Translations under genes and position numbers: made by a program | Notes under the pieces: generated by a model | What the model saw: the letters and a program-made list of their open reading frames with translations, nothing else | Database searches by the model: none | What the model was told of the DNA's origin: nothing | Assembly (NCBI RefSeq): GCF_003576345.1 | Contig: NZ_QWGB01000003.1 | Coordinates: 115,389 to 179,388 of the forward strand | Direction: 5' to 3' | Source: Henriciella barbarensis | GTDB lineage: Bacteria > Pseudomonadota > Alphaproteobacteria > Caulobacterales > Hyphomonadaceae | DNA: 64,000 nt | Shown here: in pieces, positions 38,116-49,544 of the stretch | How the letters are laid out: every line of letters begins with the position of its first letter | How positions within the stretch are numbered: position 1 is the stretch's first letter

Positions 38116-39536
38116 TGAATGAACCCGGCCGACGCCTGCGTTGCCCAGTCAAGGAAAGGCGACGCAAAGACGAAGAGGACAAGACACGCAGCCGCGGCGG
38201 CGTACACGGAGAGCGAGACAGTTGAGCCGACGGGCTGGAAGCGCTCGACCGGCTCCTTCACCCACATCACGAGTATGATGCGGAGATAGTAACCGAAGGC
38301 GAGCACAGAGCTTAGCACCAGCACGATCAGAAGAGGCAGGAGACCAGCGTTCCAGCCTGCCTGGAATACGACCAGCTTGCCAATAAAGCCAACTGCGAGC
38401 GGGAAGCCTGACACGGAGATAACGAGGACCGTGAGCGCAAGAGCAAGGCCCGTACGACGGCGAACAAGCCCCGCCAGCTCATCAATATTCTCTACCATGC
38501 CACCCTCACGGCGCATGGACAGCACACCGCCAAAGAGTCCGATGGACGCGATCACATAGCTCGTCATGAACACGAGAAGCGCAGCGGCGCCATACTCAGC
38601 GCCAGCGGCGACGGCGACCAGCGCATAGCCCATATTCGCGATTGAGGAGTAACCGAGAAGCCGCTTCAGATTGTTCTGGATAAGCGCCCCGAAAGCACCG
38701 ATGAGCATGGAGAGCGTTGCGATAATCGCGATAATCATCTGCCAGTCTTCGAACACGCCAGTAAAAGCCGTGAACAGGAGATTGGCGAAAACCACCATGC
38801 TGGCCATTTTCGGCGCAGTCGCGAAAAAAGCGACAACCGGGCTCGGTGCGCCTTCATAGACATCCGGCGTCCAGACGTGCATCGGCGCTGCCGATACCTT
38901 GAACGCCATGCCCGAAATCATCAGCACCATGCCGAAGACGAGGCCGATTGTGCGCTCAGAGCTGGCGATATCCCCATAGTCGGTTGAGCCGGTGAAACCG
39001 TAGACCAGCGAAATACCGTAAAGCAGAATGCCCGATGCGAGCGCACCCAGCACGAAATACTTCAGACCCGCCTCGGAAGACCGGATGGAATCTCGGTGGA
39101 AAGAGGCTAGCACATAGGATGAAAGGCTGAGCGTCTCGATACCCATATAGAGCGTCATCAAATTCGATGCCGACAGGATGATCCCCATGCCAAGAGAGGC
39201 AAAGATCACCAGGAGCGGGTACTCATAACGGATCGTCTCATGACGCTTCAGGAAACCCTCAGCCATGAGCAGGGTGACAGCGCCGGCTATGAAACTGATA
39301 CATTTGGCAAAGTTCACGAACGGGGTCGTCGTAACGAGGCCGCCAAAGGCTTCGCCGCCTTCCCAGTTCATGATGACAACCAGCGCAGCCAGCAAGAGCG
39401 TTACCGCCCCCAGCTTGAAGGACAGTCCGTTGAAACGATCGCCCATATAGGCGCCAGCCAGAACACCAGCGAGGCCAGCGAGCGCGAGAAGTAGCTCCGG
39501 GCCAATGGCAGAGATCATCGCCTGAAAATCGAGCAT
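38112..39536 (-). CDS. nuoN: Complex I subunit N
   Basis: Protein of 474 aa with about 14 membrane segments, one of three antiporter-like proton-pumping subunits in the membrane arm of NADH:ubiquinone oxidoreductase. Family blocks include [43 protein letters not shown] and [20 protein letters not shown] [17 protein letters not shown]. Last gene of the nuo operon, 9 bp after nuoM and overlapping birA. Confidence 0.97.
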   Translation of the reverse strand: MLDFQAMISAIGPELLLALAGLAGVLAGAYMGDRFNGLSFKLGAVTLLLAALVVIMNWEGGEAFGGLVTTTPFVNFAKCISFIAGAVTLLMAEGFLKRHETIRYEYPLLVIFASLGMGIILSASNLMTLYMGIETLSLSSYVLASFHRDSIRSSEAGLKYFVLGALASGILLYGISLVYGFTGSTDYGDIASSERTIGLVFGMVLMISGMAFKVSAAPMHVWTPDVYEGAPSPVVAFFATAPKMASMVVFANLLFTAFTGVFEDWQMIIAIIATLSMLIGAFGALIQNNLKRLLGYSSIANMGYALVAVAAGAEYGAAALLVFMTSYVIASIGLFGGVLSMRREGGMVENIDELAGLVRRRTGLALALTVLVISVSGFPLAVGFIGKLVVFQAGWNAGLLPLLIVLVLSSVLAFGYYLRIILVMWVKEPVERFQPVGSTVSLSVYAAAAACLVLFVFASPFLDWATQASAGFIQ

Positions 39537-39545
39537 AATGTGCCT

Positions 39546-41039
39546 CTATCCTCCGGTGATCATCTGAAGCGCGCGCAGGCTGCTTTCGCGCGTGATATCG
39601 AATACGAGATTTGGTGTGATGCCGAGCAGTATGGTGCCGATGATCAGCGGCGTGATCGTGATCAGATCCTTCTTGCCGACATCGGTGATGTTTTCGAGCG
39701 CCGGATTGGTCACCGGGCCGAACACCGTGCGACGGTACAACGTCAGCATGTAGACAGCCGAGAAAATCACGCCGAGCGCCGCGCCAGCCGCTGCCCAGGT
39801 CGACGCCTGGAAAGCGCCGGTCATGGTCAGGATTTCCCCGACGAAACCACTGGTGCCTGGCAAGCCGACATTGGCCATGGTGAACAGCATGAAGATCGCC
39901 GCATAGATCGGCATCTTGTTCACGAGGCCGCCATAGGCTGCGATCTCACGCGTATGCACCCGGTCATAGACCATGCCGACGATCAGGAAGAGTGCACCGG
40001 AAATAAGCCCGTGCGAAATCATCTGGAAGATCGCGCCCTGCACGCCAACCTCGGTGAAGGAGAAGATGCCGAGCGTCACGAAACCCATATGGGCAACAGA
40101 CGAATAGGCGATGAGCTTCTTCATATCGGTCTGGCGGAAGGCAACCAGCGACGCATAGACGATGGCGATGACCGACAGCGCGAACATCATTGGCTGGAAG
40201 AACTGGCTCGCATCCGGGAACATGGGCAGCGAGAAGCGCAGGAAGCCATAGCCGCCCATCTTCAGCAATACGCCCGCCAGGATAACCGAACCGGCCGTCG
40301 GCGCCTGAACGTGCGCATCTGGCAGCCAGGTGTGCACCGGGAACATCGGTAGCTTTACGGCAAAGGACGCGAAGAAGGCCAACCACAGCCAGGTCTGCAC
40401 CTCAGGCGCAAAGGCATATGTCTCAAGCACCGTGATGTCGGACGTACCGGCCTGCATATACATGAAGACGATGGCCGCCAGCATGAAGAGCGATCCGAGC
40501 AGCGTGTAGAGGAAGAACTTGAACGAGGCATAGATGCGCTCTGCCCCGCCCCAGACGCCGATAATGATGAACATCGGGATCAGACCGGCTTCGAAGAAGA
40601 CGTAAAACAGAACGAGGTCCATCGCGCAGAACACGCCGATCATGAAGGTCTCAAGAACCAGGAATGCGATCGTGTATTCGGTCAGGCGTTGCTTCACCGT
40701 GCCATAGGACGCAACAAGGCTGATCGGGGTCAGCAGCGTGGTGAGCAGGATAAGGAGCAGCGACATGCCATCGATGCCCAGCTTGTACTGGATACCGGCA
40801 AACCAGCTTACTTCCTCGACAAGCTGGTAGCCTGGCGCGTCGACTTCAAAGCTCACAAGCATGACCAGCGAGGCAAGGAAGGTCGCGGCCGAGAAAATCA
40901 GACCCGCCATGAGCGACTGGCGCCCACGCGTCTCTTCATCCTGGCCATTGCTGCCCGTGGCTGACTGCACAAGCATGATCAGCAAGGCACCAGCCAGCGG
41001 CAGAAAGGTGACCGCTGTCAGAATTGGGAAATTGCCCAT
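39546..41039 (-). CDS. nuoM: Complex I subunit M
   Basis: Protein of 497 aa, second antiporter-like subunit. Conserved blocks: [20 protein letters not shown] (key Glu), [40 protein letters not shown] and [15 protein letters not shown]. The start overlaps the nuoL stop by one base. Length and 14 predicted membrane segments are normal. Confidence 0.97.
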   Translation of the reverse strand: MGNFPILTAVTFLPLAGALLIMLVQSATGSNGQDEETRGRQSLMAGLIFSAATFLASLVMLVSFEVDAPGYQLVEEVSWFAGIQYKLGIDGMSLLLILLTTLLTPISLVASYGTVKQRLTEYTIAFLVLETFMIGVFCAMDLVLFYVFFEAGLIPMFIIIGVWGGAERIYASFKFFLYTLLGSLFMLAAIVFMYMQAGTSDITVLETYAFAPEVQTWLWLAFFASFAVKLPMFPVHTWLPDAHVQAPTAGSVILAGVLLKMGGYGFLRFSLPMFPDASQFFQPMMFALSVIAIVYASLVAFRQTDMKKLIAYSSVAHMGFVTLGIFSFTEVGVQGAIFQMISHGLISGALFLIVGMVYDRVHTREIAAYGGLVNKMPIYAAIFMLFTMANVGLPGTSGFVGEILTMTGAFQASTWAAAGAALGVIFSAVYMLTLYRRTVFGPVTNPALENITDVGKKDLITITPLIIGTILLGITPNLVFDITRESSLRALQMITGG

Positions 41040-43201
41040 TAGCCCGCGCCTCCGACACGCCAGAAGATCACCGCGCCAAAGACAAGGGCTGCGAGAATGA
41101 TCACGAATGCATAATGATAAAGATAACCGGTGTGCATGGCCGACAGACGACGCGAGCTCCAGCGAACAAGCGATGTCACGCCATCAGGGCCGAAGCCGTC
41201 AATAATGCGCTTGTCGCCGGTCTTCCAGAAGAACCCGCCTAGCCAGCTCGTACCCTTGACGAAGGTCGCGTTGTAGATCTCGTCAAAATACCACTTGTTT
41301 GCGAACAGGTTGTGCAGCGGACCGCCGGATGCCGCGATTTTCGCACCGAAACCCCGGTTGAAGAAATAGGTGAAGGTCGCAATCAGGAAGCCAGTCACCG
41401 TTACGAAAAGCGGCGCCCAGAACACCCATTCCGGTACATTGTACTTGTCGGCCAGAACCGTGTTGTCAGCGGCGTTGTAGAGTGCTCCAGCCCAGAACTC
41501 GGCCTGATGATGCCCAACGAACGAGTCGTAGAAGACGAAGCCGGCAAAGATCGCGCCAAGCGACAGGAGGCCGAGCGGGATCAGCATGACCAGCGGGCTC
41601 TCATGCGGGTCCTCATGATGGTCGTGGTGATGACCATGATCATCGACCGAGAGGTGCTCGTCGGCATGGCTATCGACTTCCGGCGTTTCCGGCGGGATCG
41701 AGTCCTCACGCGGCCCGTGGAACGTCATATAGATGAGGCGCCAGGAATAGAAGCTTGTCAGAAGCGCAGCCACGATACCAAAGATGAAGGCCAGCGTGCC
41801 AAAGCTCACACCGTTCGATCCGGCCGCAAACGTCGTCTCGATGATGGCATCCTTGGAGAAGAACCCTGCAAAACCGAACGAGGTGTGCGGAATACCAAGA
41901 CCGATAATCGCAATCGTGCCGATCATCATCGCCGCATAGGTCAGCGGCATGAACTTCGCGACACCGCCCATGCGGCGCATGTCCTGCTCATGGTGCATGC
42001 CGTGAATGACTGAGCCTGCCCCGAGGAAAAGAAGCGCCTTGAAGAAGGCGTGCGTGAAGAGGTGGAACATCGCCGCCTGATAAGCGCCGATACCGGCCGC
42101 AAAGAACATATAGCCGAGCTGTGAACAGGTCGAATAGGCAATGACGCGCTTGATGTCGTTCTGCGCCATGCCCACGGTCGCCGCATAGAGCGCGGTCACG
42201 GCACCGATCAGCGTGACCATGCCAGCGGCAAACGGTGCGTACTCGTAGATCGGTGAAACGAGGCAGACGAGATAAACGCCTGCAGTCACCATGGTTGCAG
42301 CGTGAATGAGCGCCGAAACCGGCGTCGGGCCTTCCATGGCGTCGGGAAGCCAGACGTGCAGGAAGAACTGCGCCGACTTACCCATGGCACCGATGAAAAG
42401 AAGAACGCCGATCAGCTCCAGCGCCGGGACGTTGTAGCCAAGGAATGGAACAATCAGCTCGCGGATCGGCGCAGCGTCAGCCAGCGCCAGAGGCGTCACA
42501 GTTGCATTCTCGCGAATGGCGCTCAGCACTGGTTCGAACTCTACCGAGCCGAACACGACGAAAACACCCATGATCCCCAGCGCGAGACCAAAGTCGCCGA
42601 CCCGGTTGGTCACGAATGCCTTGATGGCCGCGCTATTCGGCGCTGCTTTCGTGTACCAGAAACCGATCAGCAGATAGGAAGCGAGACCGACGCCTTCCCA
42701 GCCAAAGAAGAGCTGGATGAAATTGTCAGCCGTCACCAGCATGAGCATCATGAAGGTAAAGAGCGACAGGTAGGCAAAGAAGCGCGCCCGATGCGGGTCT
42801 TCGCTCATATAGCCCCAGGAATAAAGGTGCACGAGGCCAGACACGCCCGTGATGACGGCCATCATGACGATGGACATTGCATCGACACGGATCGCCCAAT
42901 CCGCCTGGAACTGGCCAACATCCATCCAGGTCAGCAGCGTAATGATATGCTGGACCGGCGCCACAACGGCCGCGCCATGGTCACCGGCAGCCGGCGCAGC
43001 GGTGTGAACCGCCTCAACCACGCCGCCGCCAAAGGCAAACATGAAAAGCTGGATGATCGACAGGATGCCGGCGAGACCGACCGTACCGGTCGTGATCACC
43101 ATCGCGCCGGTATCGGTTACATATTTCTGGAACAGACCGGCAATCAGGGCCGCAAGGCCCGGCGCCAGGACGATGAAGAGAAGTGCGAAATCAGGAAGCA
43201 T
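41039..43201 (-). CDS. nuoL: Complex I subunit L with His-rich loop
   Basis: Protein of 720 aa, distal pump subunit whose long lateral helix lies along the membrane arm. Blocks: [49 protein letters not shown] and [19 protein letters not shown]. It is longer than E. coli NuoL (613 aa), mainly from a soluble insertion near residues 510-545 dense in His, Asp and Glu ([14 protein letters not shown]). Such His-rich loops occur in other alphaproteobacterial NuoL; a metal-binding role is speculation. Confidence 0.97.
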   Translation of the reverse strand: MLPDFALLFIVLAPGLAALIAGLFQKYVTDTGAMVITTGTVGLAGILSIIQLFMFAFGGGVVEAVHTAAPAAGDHGAAVVAPVQHIITLLTWMDVGQFQADWAIRVDAMSIVMMAVITGVSGLVHLYSWGYMSEDPHRARFFAYLSLFTFMMLMLVTADNFIQLFFGWEGVGLASYLLIGFWYTKAAPNSAAIKAFVTNRVGDFGLALGIMGVFVVFGSVEFEPVLSAIRENATVTPLALADAAPIRELIVPFLGYNVPALELIGVLLFIGAMGKSAQFFLHVWLPDAMEGPTPVSALIHAATMVTAGVYLVCLVSPIYEYAPFAAGMVTLIGAVTALYAATVGMAQNDIKRVIAYSTCSQLGYMFFAAGIGAYQAAMFHLFTHAFFKALLFLGAGSVIHGMHHEQDMRRMGGVAKFMPLTYAAMMIGTIAIIGLGIPHTSFGFAGFFSKDAIIETTFAAGSNGVSFGTLAFIFGIVAALLTSFYSWRLIYMTFHGPREDSIPPETPEVDSHADEHLSVDDHGHHHDHHEDPHESPLVMLIPLGLLSLGAIFAGFVFYDSFVGHHQAEFWAGALYNAADNTVLADKYNVPEWVFWAPLFVTVTGFLIATFTYFFNRGFGAKIAASGGPLHNLFANKWYFDEIYNATFVKGTSWLGGFFWKTGDKRIIDGFGPDGVTSLVRWSSRRLSAMHTGYLYHYAFVIILAALVFGAVIFWRVGGAG

Positions 43202-43208
43202 ATCCGGT

Positions 43209-43517
43209 CTAGCCCTTCATCAGGTCGATGCTCTCGACGGCGATGTCGCCTCGATTGCGGAAGAAAACAACGAGAATGGCGAGCCCGACAGCCGCTTCGG
43301 CAGCTGCCACTGTCAACACCAGCATGGCAAAGATCTGACCGACGATCGTGCCCGAGAACACCGAAAAGGCGACGAGGTTGATATTGACGGACAGGAGAAT
43401 GAGCTCGATCGCCATGAGGATGACGATGATGTTCTTGCGGTTCACGAAGATGCCGACGACACCCACCGTGAAGAGGATCGCTGAAACAGCAAGGAAGTGA
43501 TTGACGGTTATATCCAT
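43209..43517 (-). CDS. nuoK: Complex I subunit K
   Basis: Protein of 102 aa with three membrane segments, small proton-channel subunit (ND4L). Conserved buried Glu residues are in [18 protein letters not shown] and [13 protein letters not shown]. Lies 3 bp after nuoJ and 7 bp before nuoL. Confidence 0.97.
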   Translation of the reverse strand: MDITVNHFLAVSAILFTVGVVGIFVNRKNIIVILMAIELILLSVNINLVAFSVFSGTIVGQIFAMLVLTVAAAEAAVGLAILVVFFRNRGDIAVESIDLMKG

Positions 43518-43520
43518 GAC

Positions 43521-44126
43521 CTAAAGTCCCTTGCCTGACTCAACGTCGATGCGGCGGGTCGCATCCTTGCGAGTGCGGGCGGTCTGCTTTGCGATGTTCT
43601 GGCGTTTGACGTGCGGCTTATGGCGAAGCGTCAGCACAATGGCACCGATCATCGCGACCAGCAGGATGATGCCAGACATCTGGAACAGCAGAAGGTATTC
43701 GGTGTACATCACCTGCCCGATGGCTTCGGCATTTGTGGCCGCGCCGGGATTGGCGTTGATCTCATCACCGGCTGTCGACCTCGCAAACGTGACAAGCGCG
43801 ATTTCAGCGGCGAATGCGACACCAACCAGCGCGGCAAAGGGCCAGTAGCCGAGCGTTCCCTGCTTCAGCTCGACGAAGTCGACGTCCAGCATCATCACCA
43901 CGAACAGGAAGAGCACCGCGACCGCGCCGACATAGACGACGACGAGCAGCATTGCGAGGAACTCCGCCCCGATCAGGACGAGCAGGCCCGCAGAAGTGAA
44001 GAAGGCCGTGATCAGCCAGAGAACGGAGTGAACCGGGTTCTTGGCGGCAATCACGGCGACTGCCGAAACGGTCACGATCGCTGCCAATATGTAAAAGGCG
44101 ATGAGTTCCACCGGTGTGAGCCCCAA
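43521..44126 (-). CDS. nuoJ: Complex I subunit J
   Basis: Protein of about 201 aa (ND6) with five membrane segments; the pi-bulge region FLAMLLVVVYVGAVAVLFLFVVMMLDVDF is clear. The first start is TTG at 44126 (MGLTPVELIAFY); a GTG at 44111 (MELIAFYILAA) is also possible and has a GGGG upstream. The charged basic C-terminal tail (RHKPHVKRQNIAKQTARTRKD) is longer than in E. coli. Confidence 0.95.
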   Translation of the reverse strand: MGLTPVELIAFYILAAIVTVSAVAVIAAKNPVHSVLWLITAFFTSAGLLVLIGAEFLAMLLVVVYVGAVAVLFLFVVMMLDVDFVELKQGTLGYWPFAALVGVAFAAEIALVTFARSTAGDEINANPGAATNAEAIGQVMYTEYLLLFQMSGIILLVAMIGAIVLTLRHKPHVKRQNIAKQTARTRKDATRRIDVESGKGL

Positions 44127-44172
44127 TGTTGCCAGCGGTCAGACCGCTGCAGGAAAGTGAAGGCGCCCCGCC

Positions 44173-44658
44173 CTAGCGGTAAGGCGCGTCGAGTTCAAGA
44201 TTGCGTGCGATGAGTCGCTCCCAGCGGTCGCCATTCGCAAGCAGGCGGTCCTTGTCATAATACAGCTCTTCGCGGGTTTCGGTCGCGAATTCAAAGTTGG
44301 GGCCCTCGACAATGGCATCCACTGGGCAGGCTTCCTGACAGAAGCCGCAATAGATGCACTTCACCATGTCAATGTCATAGCGTGTCGTGCGGCGCGAGCC
44401 ATCCTCGCGTGGTTCTGCTTCAATCGTGATTGCCTGCGCTGGGCAGACCGCCTCGCAAAGCTTGCATGCGATGCAACGCTCTTCGCCATTCGGGTAACGG
44501 CGCAGCGCATGCTCGCCGCGGAAACGCGGGCTGAGCGGGTTTTTCTCGAATGGATAGTTCACGGTCGCCTTGCGCTTGAACATTTCCTGGATGCCAATTT
44601 TGAAGGCATGCAGAAAGTCCGTCATCATGGCGCCGCGGAGGGACTGAACGATGTTCAT
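44173..44658 (-). CDS. nuoI: Complex I subunit I (2x 4Fe-4S)
   Basis: Protein of 161 aa holding clusters N6a and N6b, bound by [12 protein letters not shown] and [12 protein letters not shown], which pass electrons to cluster N2 in NuoB. ATG at 44658 overlaps the nuoH stop as ATGA; the open frame runs further upstream but lacks conservation. Size matches the bacterial and mitochondrial TYKY subunit. Confidence 0.97.
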   Translation of the reverse strand: MNIVQSLRGAMMTDFLHAFKIGIQEMFKRKATVNYPFEKNPLSPRFRGEHALRRYPNGEERCIACKLCEAVCPAQAITIEAEPREDGSRRTTRYDIDMVKCIYCGFCQEACPVDAIVEGPNFEFATETREELYYDKDRLLANGDRWERLIARNLELDAPYR

Positions 44659-45731
44659 GCCTGGACTCCTGCGTAAACGACATAGCCTGCAACAAGGAAA
44701 ACGGCAGCAAGCGAGGTCGGAAGGAAGATCTTCCACCCAAGGCGCATCAGCTGGTCATAGCGATAGCGCGGCACGACAGCCTTCACGAGTGCAAAAAGGA
44801 AGAAGAAGAATACGGTTTTCGCCATGAACCAGGCGAGGTGACCAAGATTGACCATCCAGACCGGGAAGTTCGAGACGAACTCTTCACCAAACGGGATCGG
44901 ACCGTGCCAGCCGCCGAGGAAAAGCAGCGTCATCATCGAGCACATGAGCACGATATTGAGATACTCACCGATCATGAAGAGCAGGTATGGCGTGGAAGAA
45001 TACTCGACCTGGTAGCCAGCCACGAGTTCCGACTCGGCCTCTGGCAGGTCGAATGGTGGACGGTTCGTTTCTGCCAGTGCGGAGATGAAGAACATCACGA
45101 AGACAACCACCATCACCGGGAACAGAAGTATGTTGTTGAAGCTGAACAGATGCCAGGTCCAGAAACCACCAGACTGGTTATTCGCAATCTCGCTGAGGTT
45201 CATCGACCCCACCAGCAGGATCACTGTGATGATGATCAGGCCGATCGACACTTCGTAGGAAACCATCTGCGCCGCGGACCGTAGCGAACCGAGGAACGGA
45301 TATTTCGAGTTCGATGCCCAACCGCCCATTATGATGCCGTAGACACCAAGTGACGAGACAGCGAACAGGTAGAGAATCCCAACGTTCAGGTCAGCAACGA
45401 CCCAGCCCGGCGCAACCGGAATTACCGCCCATGCGGCAAATGCCAGGGTGAGCGACAGGATCGGTGCCAACAGGAAGACCGTCTTGTTGGCGCCCGCTGG
45501 AATAATGATCTCTTTCAGGAGGAATTTGCCGAAATCGGCAAAGCTCTGCAGCAGACCGAAAGGACCGACAACGTTCGGCCCCTTGCGCATCATCACAGCT
45601 GCCCAGACCTTCCGGTCCATAAGCAGGAGGAAGGCCAGCGAAAGCAGCAGGACGACCGTAAACAGCAGGATCTGACCGATGACGGTCAGCCAGCCAAAAA
45701 GCAGTCCATGTTCCTGGATGAATGCACTCAT
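44655..45731 (-). CDS. nuoH: Complex I subunit H
   Basis: Protein of 358 aa (ND1) with eight membrane segments, forming most of the quinone-access chamber. Blocks: [54 protein letters not shown] and [29 protein letters not shown]. Starts with ATG 9 bp after nuoG. Confidence 0.97.
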   Translation of the reverse strand: MSAFIQEHGLLFGWLTVIGQILLFTVVLLLSLAFLLLMDRKVWAAVMMRKGPNVVGPFGLLQSFADFGKFLLKEIIIPAGANKTVFLLAPILSLTLAFAAWAVIPVAPGWVVADLNVGILYLFAVSSLGVYGIIMGGWASNSKYPFLGSLRSAAQMVSYEVSIGLIIITVILLVGSMNLSEIANNQSGGFWTWHLFSFNNILLFPVMVVVFVMFFISALAETNRPPFDLPEAESELVAGYQVEYSSTPYLLFMIGEYLNIVLMCSMMTLLFLGGWHGPIPFGEEFVSNFPVWMVNLGHLAWFMAKTVFFFFLFALVKAVVPRYRYDQLMRLGWKIFLPTSLAAVFLVAGYVVYAGVQA

Positions 45732-45740
45732 GGCGCTCGC

Positions 45741-47840
45741 CTACTCCGCTGCTACCGGCGTTTCAAGGCCACGCTTCATGAGCGAGCATTCCGCCATCGT
45801 CTTTGACGCCCGTGCAATCGGGTTGGTCAGATAGAAATCTTCAAAGGGCGCTTCAAAAGGACGCGCTCCGGCGAGGTTTTTGGCCTTTTCGGGCGCTTTG
45901 GACAACGCCTCATGGCCGCCAGCACCCGGCGCAAAACCGAGGCCGGCAAATATCGGATTATGCTCACGAATCTGTTCGCGAAGCTGGTCGGCCGAATCAT
46001 AGGACAGCGCCTTGCCGGTCAGCTCTGACAGCGCGCGGAAGATCGCCCAGGCCTCACGGGCCTCACCCTTCGGCTGGACGGCCTTGCGGGTCATCTGCAC
46101 GCGGCCTTCAGTGTTCACATAGGTCGCTTCCATTTCGGTATAGGCCGCAGATGGAAGGATGATGTCAGCGCGGGACGCGCCGCGGTCACCATGCGAGCCG
46201 ACATAGATCACGGTCGTATCGCCAAGCTTGCTGAGATCAACTTCATCGGCGCCAAGCAGGACCAACGTATCGACGCCGCCTTCGAGCATTGCCTTCGTGT
46301 CGAGACCGTTCTCATCCGGCACGAAACCGGTATCCAGCGCGCCAACCCGGCCCGCCGCGTTGTGTAGCACGCCGAAGCCGCTCCACTCTCCGGTGATCGC
46401 GCCCGCATCCAGTGCGATCTGGTGCGCAGCATTCAGCACATCGAGGCCGTGCTCTCCAACCAGCGCATGTTCGCCAACCACAACCATCGGGCGTTTGGCA
46501 TTCTTGAAGGCCGTCACAAATGCGCCGTCACCTTCCAGCAGGCCATCGAGGTCTGCCGGGCCAGTGCCGAGGTGTTCATAGTCATAGGTCAGGTCTACGC
46601 CTTCGCCGATCAGACCCACCTGAAGGTCATTCCAGAGCCAGGCCTTGCGGATGCGAGCATTCCAGACAGATGCCTCCACGCGCGGATTGGTGCCGATCAG
46701 CAGCAGCACGTCAGCTTCCTCGACACCCATGAGCGTCGGGTTGAAAATGTATTTCTCGCGAACGCCGTCAGCGCCATAAGCTGCGCCAGCCGGACGGCAG
46801 TCGGTCGACGCGATGTCGAGGCTGCGGGCTAAATCAAGCGCTGCGCGGGCTTGTTCGACCTCAACGAGATCGCCGGCAATGAATCCCGTCTTTTCCTTAG
46901 ACGACTTCAGCGCCTCTGCAGTTTTCTGAAGCGCTTCGCCCCAGCTTGCCGGGCGCAGCTTGCCATTCTCGCGTACATAAGGCCGGTCGAGGCGCTGGCG
47001 GGCCAGGCCGTCCCAGACAAAGCGCGACTTGTCCGACAGCCACTCCTCATTCACCTCTTCATTCAGGACAGGCATGATACGCATCACGCCAGCACCCTTT
47101 GCGTCCACACGGATCGCCGCGCCCATCGCATCCATGATGTCGATCGATTCCGACTTCCGGAGTTCCCACGGCCGCGCATTGTACGCGTATGGCTTCGACG
47201 TCAGCGCGCCGACCGGGCAGAGATCGATGACATTGCCGGAGAGCTCCGACGACAACGATTCTTCAAGATAGGTCGTGATCTCCGCATCTTCGCCGCGTGA
47301 GATCATGCCTAGCTCTTCGACGCCGGCAACCTCAGCCGCAAACCGCACACAGCGCGTACACTGGATGCAGCGGGTCATGTGCGTCTTGACCAGCGGCCCC
47401 ATATACTTGTCTTCCACAGCCCGCTTGTTCAGCGCATAGCGCGAGCCGGACCGGCCATAGGCCATCGCCTGGTCCTGCAGGTCACACTCACCACCCTGGT
47501 CGCAGATCGGGCAATCCAGCGGGTGGTTGATGAGCAGGAATTCCATGACGCCATTGCGGGCCTTCTCGACATAATCGCCAGAGGTCAGGATGTTCGGCGC
47601 CGTGCCATCGGGGTTCAATCGCATATCGCCGACGGTCTGGGCGCAGCTCGCAATCGGTTTGGGCGCGCCCTTCCACTGAACCAGGCACATACGGCAATTG
47701 CCGGCGACCGACAGGCGCTCATGATAGCAGAAGCGCGGGATTTCGGCGCCAGCTTCCTCACACGCCTGCATCAGCGTGTAGTGCTTGGGGACCTCAATGT
47801 CCTTGCCATCGATGTTCAGTTTGAAAAGGTCGTCAGCCAT
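45741..47840 (-). CDS. nuoG: Complex I subunit G (large iron-sulfur subunit)
   Basis: Protein of 699 aa from the ATG at 47840 (MADDLFKLNIDGKDIEV). The N-terminal ferredoxin domain has CYHERLSVAGNCRMC and SCAQ for the 2Fe-2S cluster; NHPLDCPICDQGGECDLQDQ binds one 4Fe-4S and CIQCTRCVRFA the next. The remainder is a molybdopterin-oxidoreductase-like fold without catalytic role. It is shorter than E. coli NuoG (~908 aa) and resembles the mitochondrial 75-kDa subunit. Confidence 0.97.
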   Translation of the reverse strand: MADDLFKLNIDGKDIEVPKHYTLMQACEEAGAEIPRFCYHERLSVAGNCRMCLVQWKGAPKPIASCAQTVGDMRLNPDGTAPNILTSGDYVEKARNGVMEFLLINHPLDCPICDQGGECDLQDQAMAYGRSGSRYALNKRAVEDKYMGPLVKTHMTRCIQCTRCVRFAAEVAGVEELGMISRGEDAEITTYLEESLSSELSGNVIDLCPVGALTSKPYAYNARPWELRKSESIDIMDAMGAAIRVDAKGAGVMRIMPVLNEEVNEEWLSDKSRFVWDGLARQRLDRPYVRENGKLRPASWGEALQKTAEALKSSKEKTGFIAGDLVEVEQARAALDLARSLDIASTDCRPAGAAYGADGVREKYIFNPTLMGVEEADVLLLIGTNPRVEASVWNARIRKAWLWNDLQVGLIGEGVDLTYDYEHLGTGPADLDGLLEGDGAFVTAFKNAKRPMVVVGEHALVGEHGLDVLNAAHQIALDAGAITGEWSGFGVLHNAAGRVGALDTGFVPDENGLDTKAMLEGGVDTLVLLGADEVDLSKLGDTTVIYVGSHGDRGASRADIILPSAAYTEMEATYVNTEGRVQMTRKAVQPKGEAREAWAIFRALSELTGKALSYDSADQLREQIREHNPIFAGLGFAPGAGGHEALSKAPEKAKNLAGARPFEAPFEDFYLTNPIARASKTMAECSLMKRGLETPVAAE

Positions 47841-47844
47841 CGCT

Positions 47845-48225
47845 TTAGAACTCTTGTACGGGATTGAATTTCGTCTCGCGCGACAGCGAATTCCAGCGCG
47901 CAAGGAGATAGGTCGGGACGATCACGAGCAGGCTGCCCAGCATCGTGGAGGGACGCCAGACCCGCACCACAAGCAGGTCATGCGCTAGCGTCAGTAGAAG
48001 CGACAGCACAGCCACCGCCAGGATCGCCCAGAGATACTTGGTCGACACCAGTGACAGGATGCCGAGCGCAATCATCGCGCTCATCTGCACCACTGGCAGC
48101 AGGACAGTATTCAGCGCCAGAACATCCACGCCAAAATGCTGCGCGGTAACGATCAGGGCGAACGTATTCGTCCCGATGATCACAGCGCACCAGGTGATGG
48201 TGAGAATGTTGCGGAGCGTGCTCAT
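47845..48225 (-). CDS. Unknown four-segment membrane protein within nuo operon
   Basis: Protein of 126 aa, not recognised. Four hydrophobic stretches are visible (about residues 6-28, 38-62, 63-88 and 92-110), with a polar basic C-terminus. ATG at 48225 lies 15 bp after nuoF and its stop is 4 bp before nuoG, so it must be co-transcribed with complex I. GC and codon use resemble its neighbours, which argues against recent insertion. It could be an assembly factor, a supernumerary subunit or unrelated; no motif decides. Confidence 0.75.
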   Translation of the reverse strand: MSTLRNILTITWCAVIIGTNTFALIVTAQHFGVDVLALNTVLLPVVQMSAMIALGILSLVSTKYLWAILAVAVLSLLLTLAHDLLVVRVWRPSTMLGSLLVIVPTYLLARWNSLSRETKFNPVQEF

Positions 48226-48239
48226 CAGTCGTGTCTGCC

Positions 48240-49544
48240 CTACTCCGCTGCCACGGTTGCACCCTGCACCATGGTGCGCGGCGCCCGGTATTCTGAAATG
48301 CGGTCTTCGATCTCATGGCGGAAGTGGCGAATGAGGCCTTGCACCGGCCACGCAGCGGCGTCGCCCAGCGCGCAGATCGTGTGGCCTTCGACCTGACCTG
48401 CGACGTCGAGCAGCATATCGATATCCGACATCTCTGCCTGACCCTTCGCCATCCGCTCCAGCACGCGCCACATCCAGCCCGTACCTTCACGGCACGGCGT
48501 ACACTGGCCGCAACTCTCATGCTTGTAGAAGTAGGAAATCCGCGCAATCGCCTGGATAAGGTCGGTGGACTTGTCCATCACGATGACGGCCGCCGTGCCG
48601 AGACCTGAGCGCAGGTCTCGCAGCGTATCGAAGTCCATATAGGCGTCCATGATCTGTTCGGCCGGCACCATCGGCACCGATGACCCACCCGGGATCACGG
48701 CCTTCAGATTGTCCCAGCCGCCGCGGATGCCGCCGCAATGGGTCTCGATAAGATCACGGAAGGTGATCGACATCTCTTCTTCGACATTACACGGCTTGTT
48801 CACATGCCCGGAGACGCAGAACAGTTTTGTGCCGGTATTGTTCGGACGGCCAAAGCCGGCAAACCATTCTGCGCCGCGGCGCAGAATGGTCGGCGCGACA
48901 GCAATCGATTCGACATTGTTCACCGTCGTCGGGCAGCCATAAAGACCGGCATTGGCCGGGAATGGCGGCTTCAGGCGCGGCTGGCCTTTCTTGCCCTCAA
49001 GGCTTTCGAGCAGCGCGGTTTCCTCGCCGCAGATATAGGCACCTGCGCCGTGATGGACATAGAGATCGAAATCCCAGCCATTCTTGTTGTTCTTGCCGAT
49101 CAGGCCCGCCTCGTAGGCTTCCTTCACCGCTTTCTCGAGCGCCTCACGCTCAGCGATATACTCGCCGCGCAGATAGACGTAGCAGGCATGCGCGCGCATT
49201 GCGTAAGATGCAATCATGCAGCCTTCGATGAGAAGGTGCGGATCATGGCGCATGATCTCGCGGTCCTTGCACGTACCCGGCTCGGACTCGTCGGCGTTCA
49301 CGACCAGATAGTGCGGCCGGTCACGGACCTCTTTCGGCATGAAGGTCCACTTCAGGCCCGTCGGGAAGCCAGCGCCGCCGCGGCCACGAAGGCCGGACGC
49401 CTTGATCTGGTCGCAGATCCATTCCGGCGTTTGTTGCAGCATCTCACGCGTGAGATGCCACGCACCGCGCTTCTTGGCCGCTTCCAGGCCTGGCGAGTGC
49501 GCGCCGTAAAGATTGGTGAATATGCGATCCTTGTCCTGCAGCAT
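48240..49544 (-). CDS. nuoF: Complex I subunit F (NADH/FMN site)
   Basis: Protein of 434 aa, the electron entry point. [16 protein letters not shown] binds [22 protein letters not shown] and [16 protein letters not shown] complete the pocket, and cluster N3 is bound by [16 protein letters not shown] plus the Cys of [16 protein letters not shown]. Start ATG shares a base with the nuoE stop. Confidence 0.98.
   Translation of the reverse strand: MLQDKDRIFTNLYGAHSPGLEAAKKRGAWHLTREMLQQTPEWICDQIKASGLRGRGGAGFPTGLKWTFMPKEVRDRPHYLVVNADESEPGTCKDREIMRHDPHLLIEGCMIASYAMRAHACYVYLRGEYIAEREALEKAVKEAYEAGLIGKNNKNGWDFDLYVHHGAGAYICGEETALLESLEGKKGQPRLKPPFPANAGLYGCPTTVNNVESIAVAPTILRRGAEWFAGFGRPNNTGTKLFCVSGHVNKPCNVEEEMSITFRDLIETHCGGIRGGWDNLKAVIPGGSSVPMVPAEQIMDAYMDFDTLRDLRSGLGTAAVIVMDKSTDLIQAIARISYFYKHESCGQCTPCREGTGWMWRVLERMAKGQAEMSDIDMLLDVAGQVEGHTICALGDAAAWPVQGLIRHFRHEIEDRISEYRAPRTMVQGATVAAE

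Noticed and set aside
42302..43381. 359-codon plus-strand open frame
   Set aside because: Antisense to nuoL and nuoK; charged low-complexity translation with no domain.
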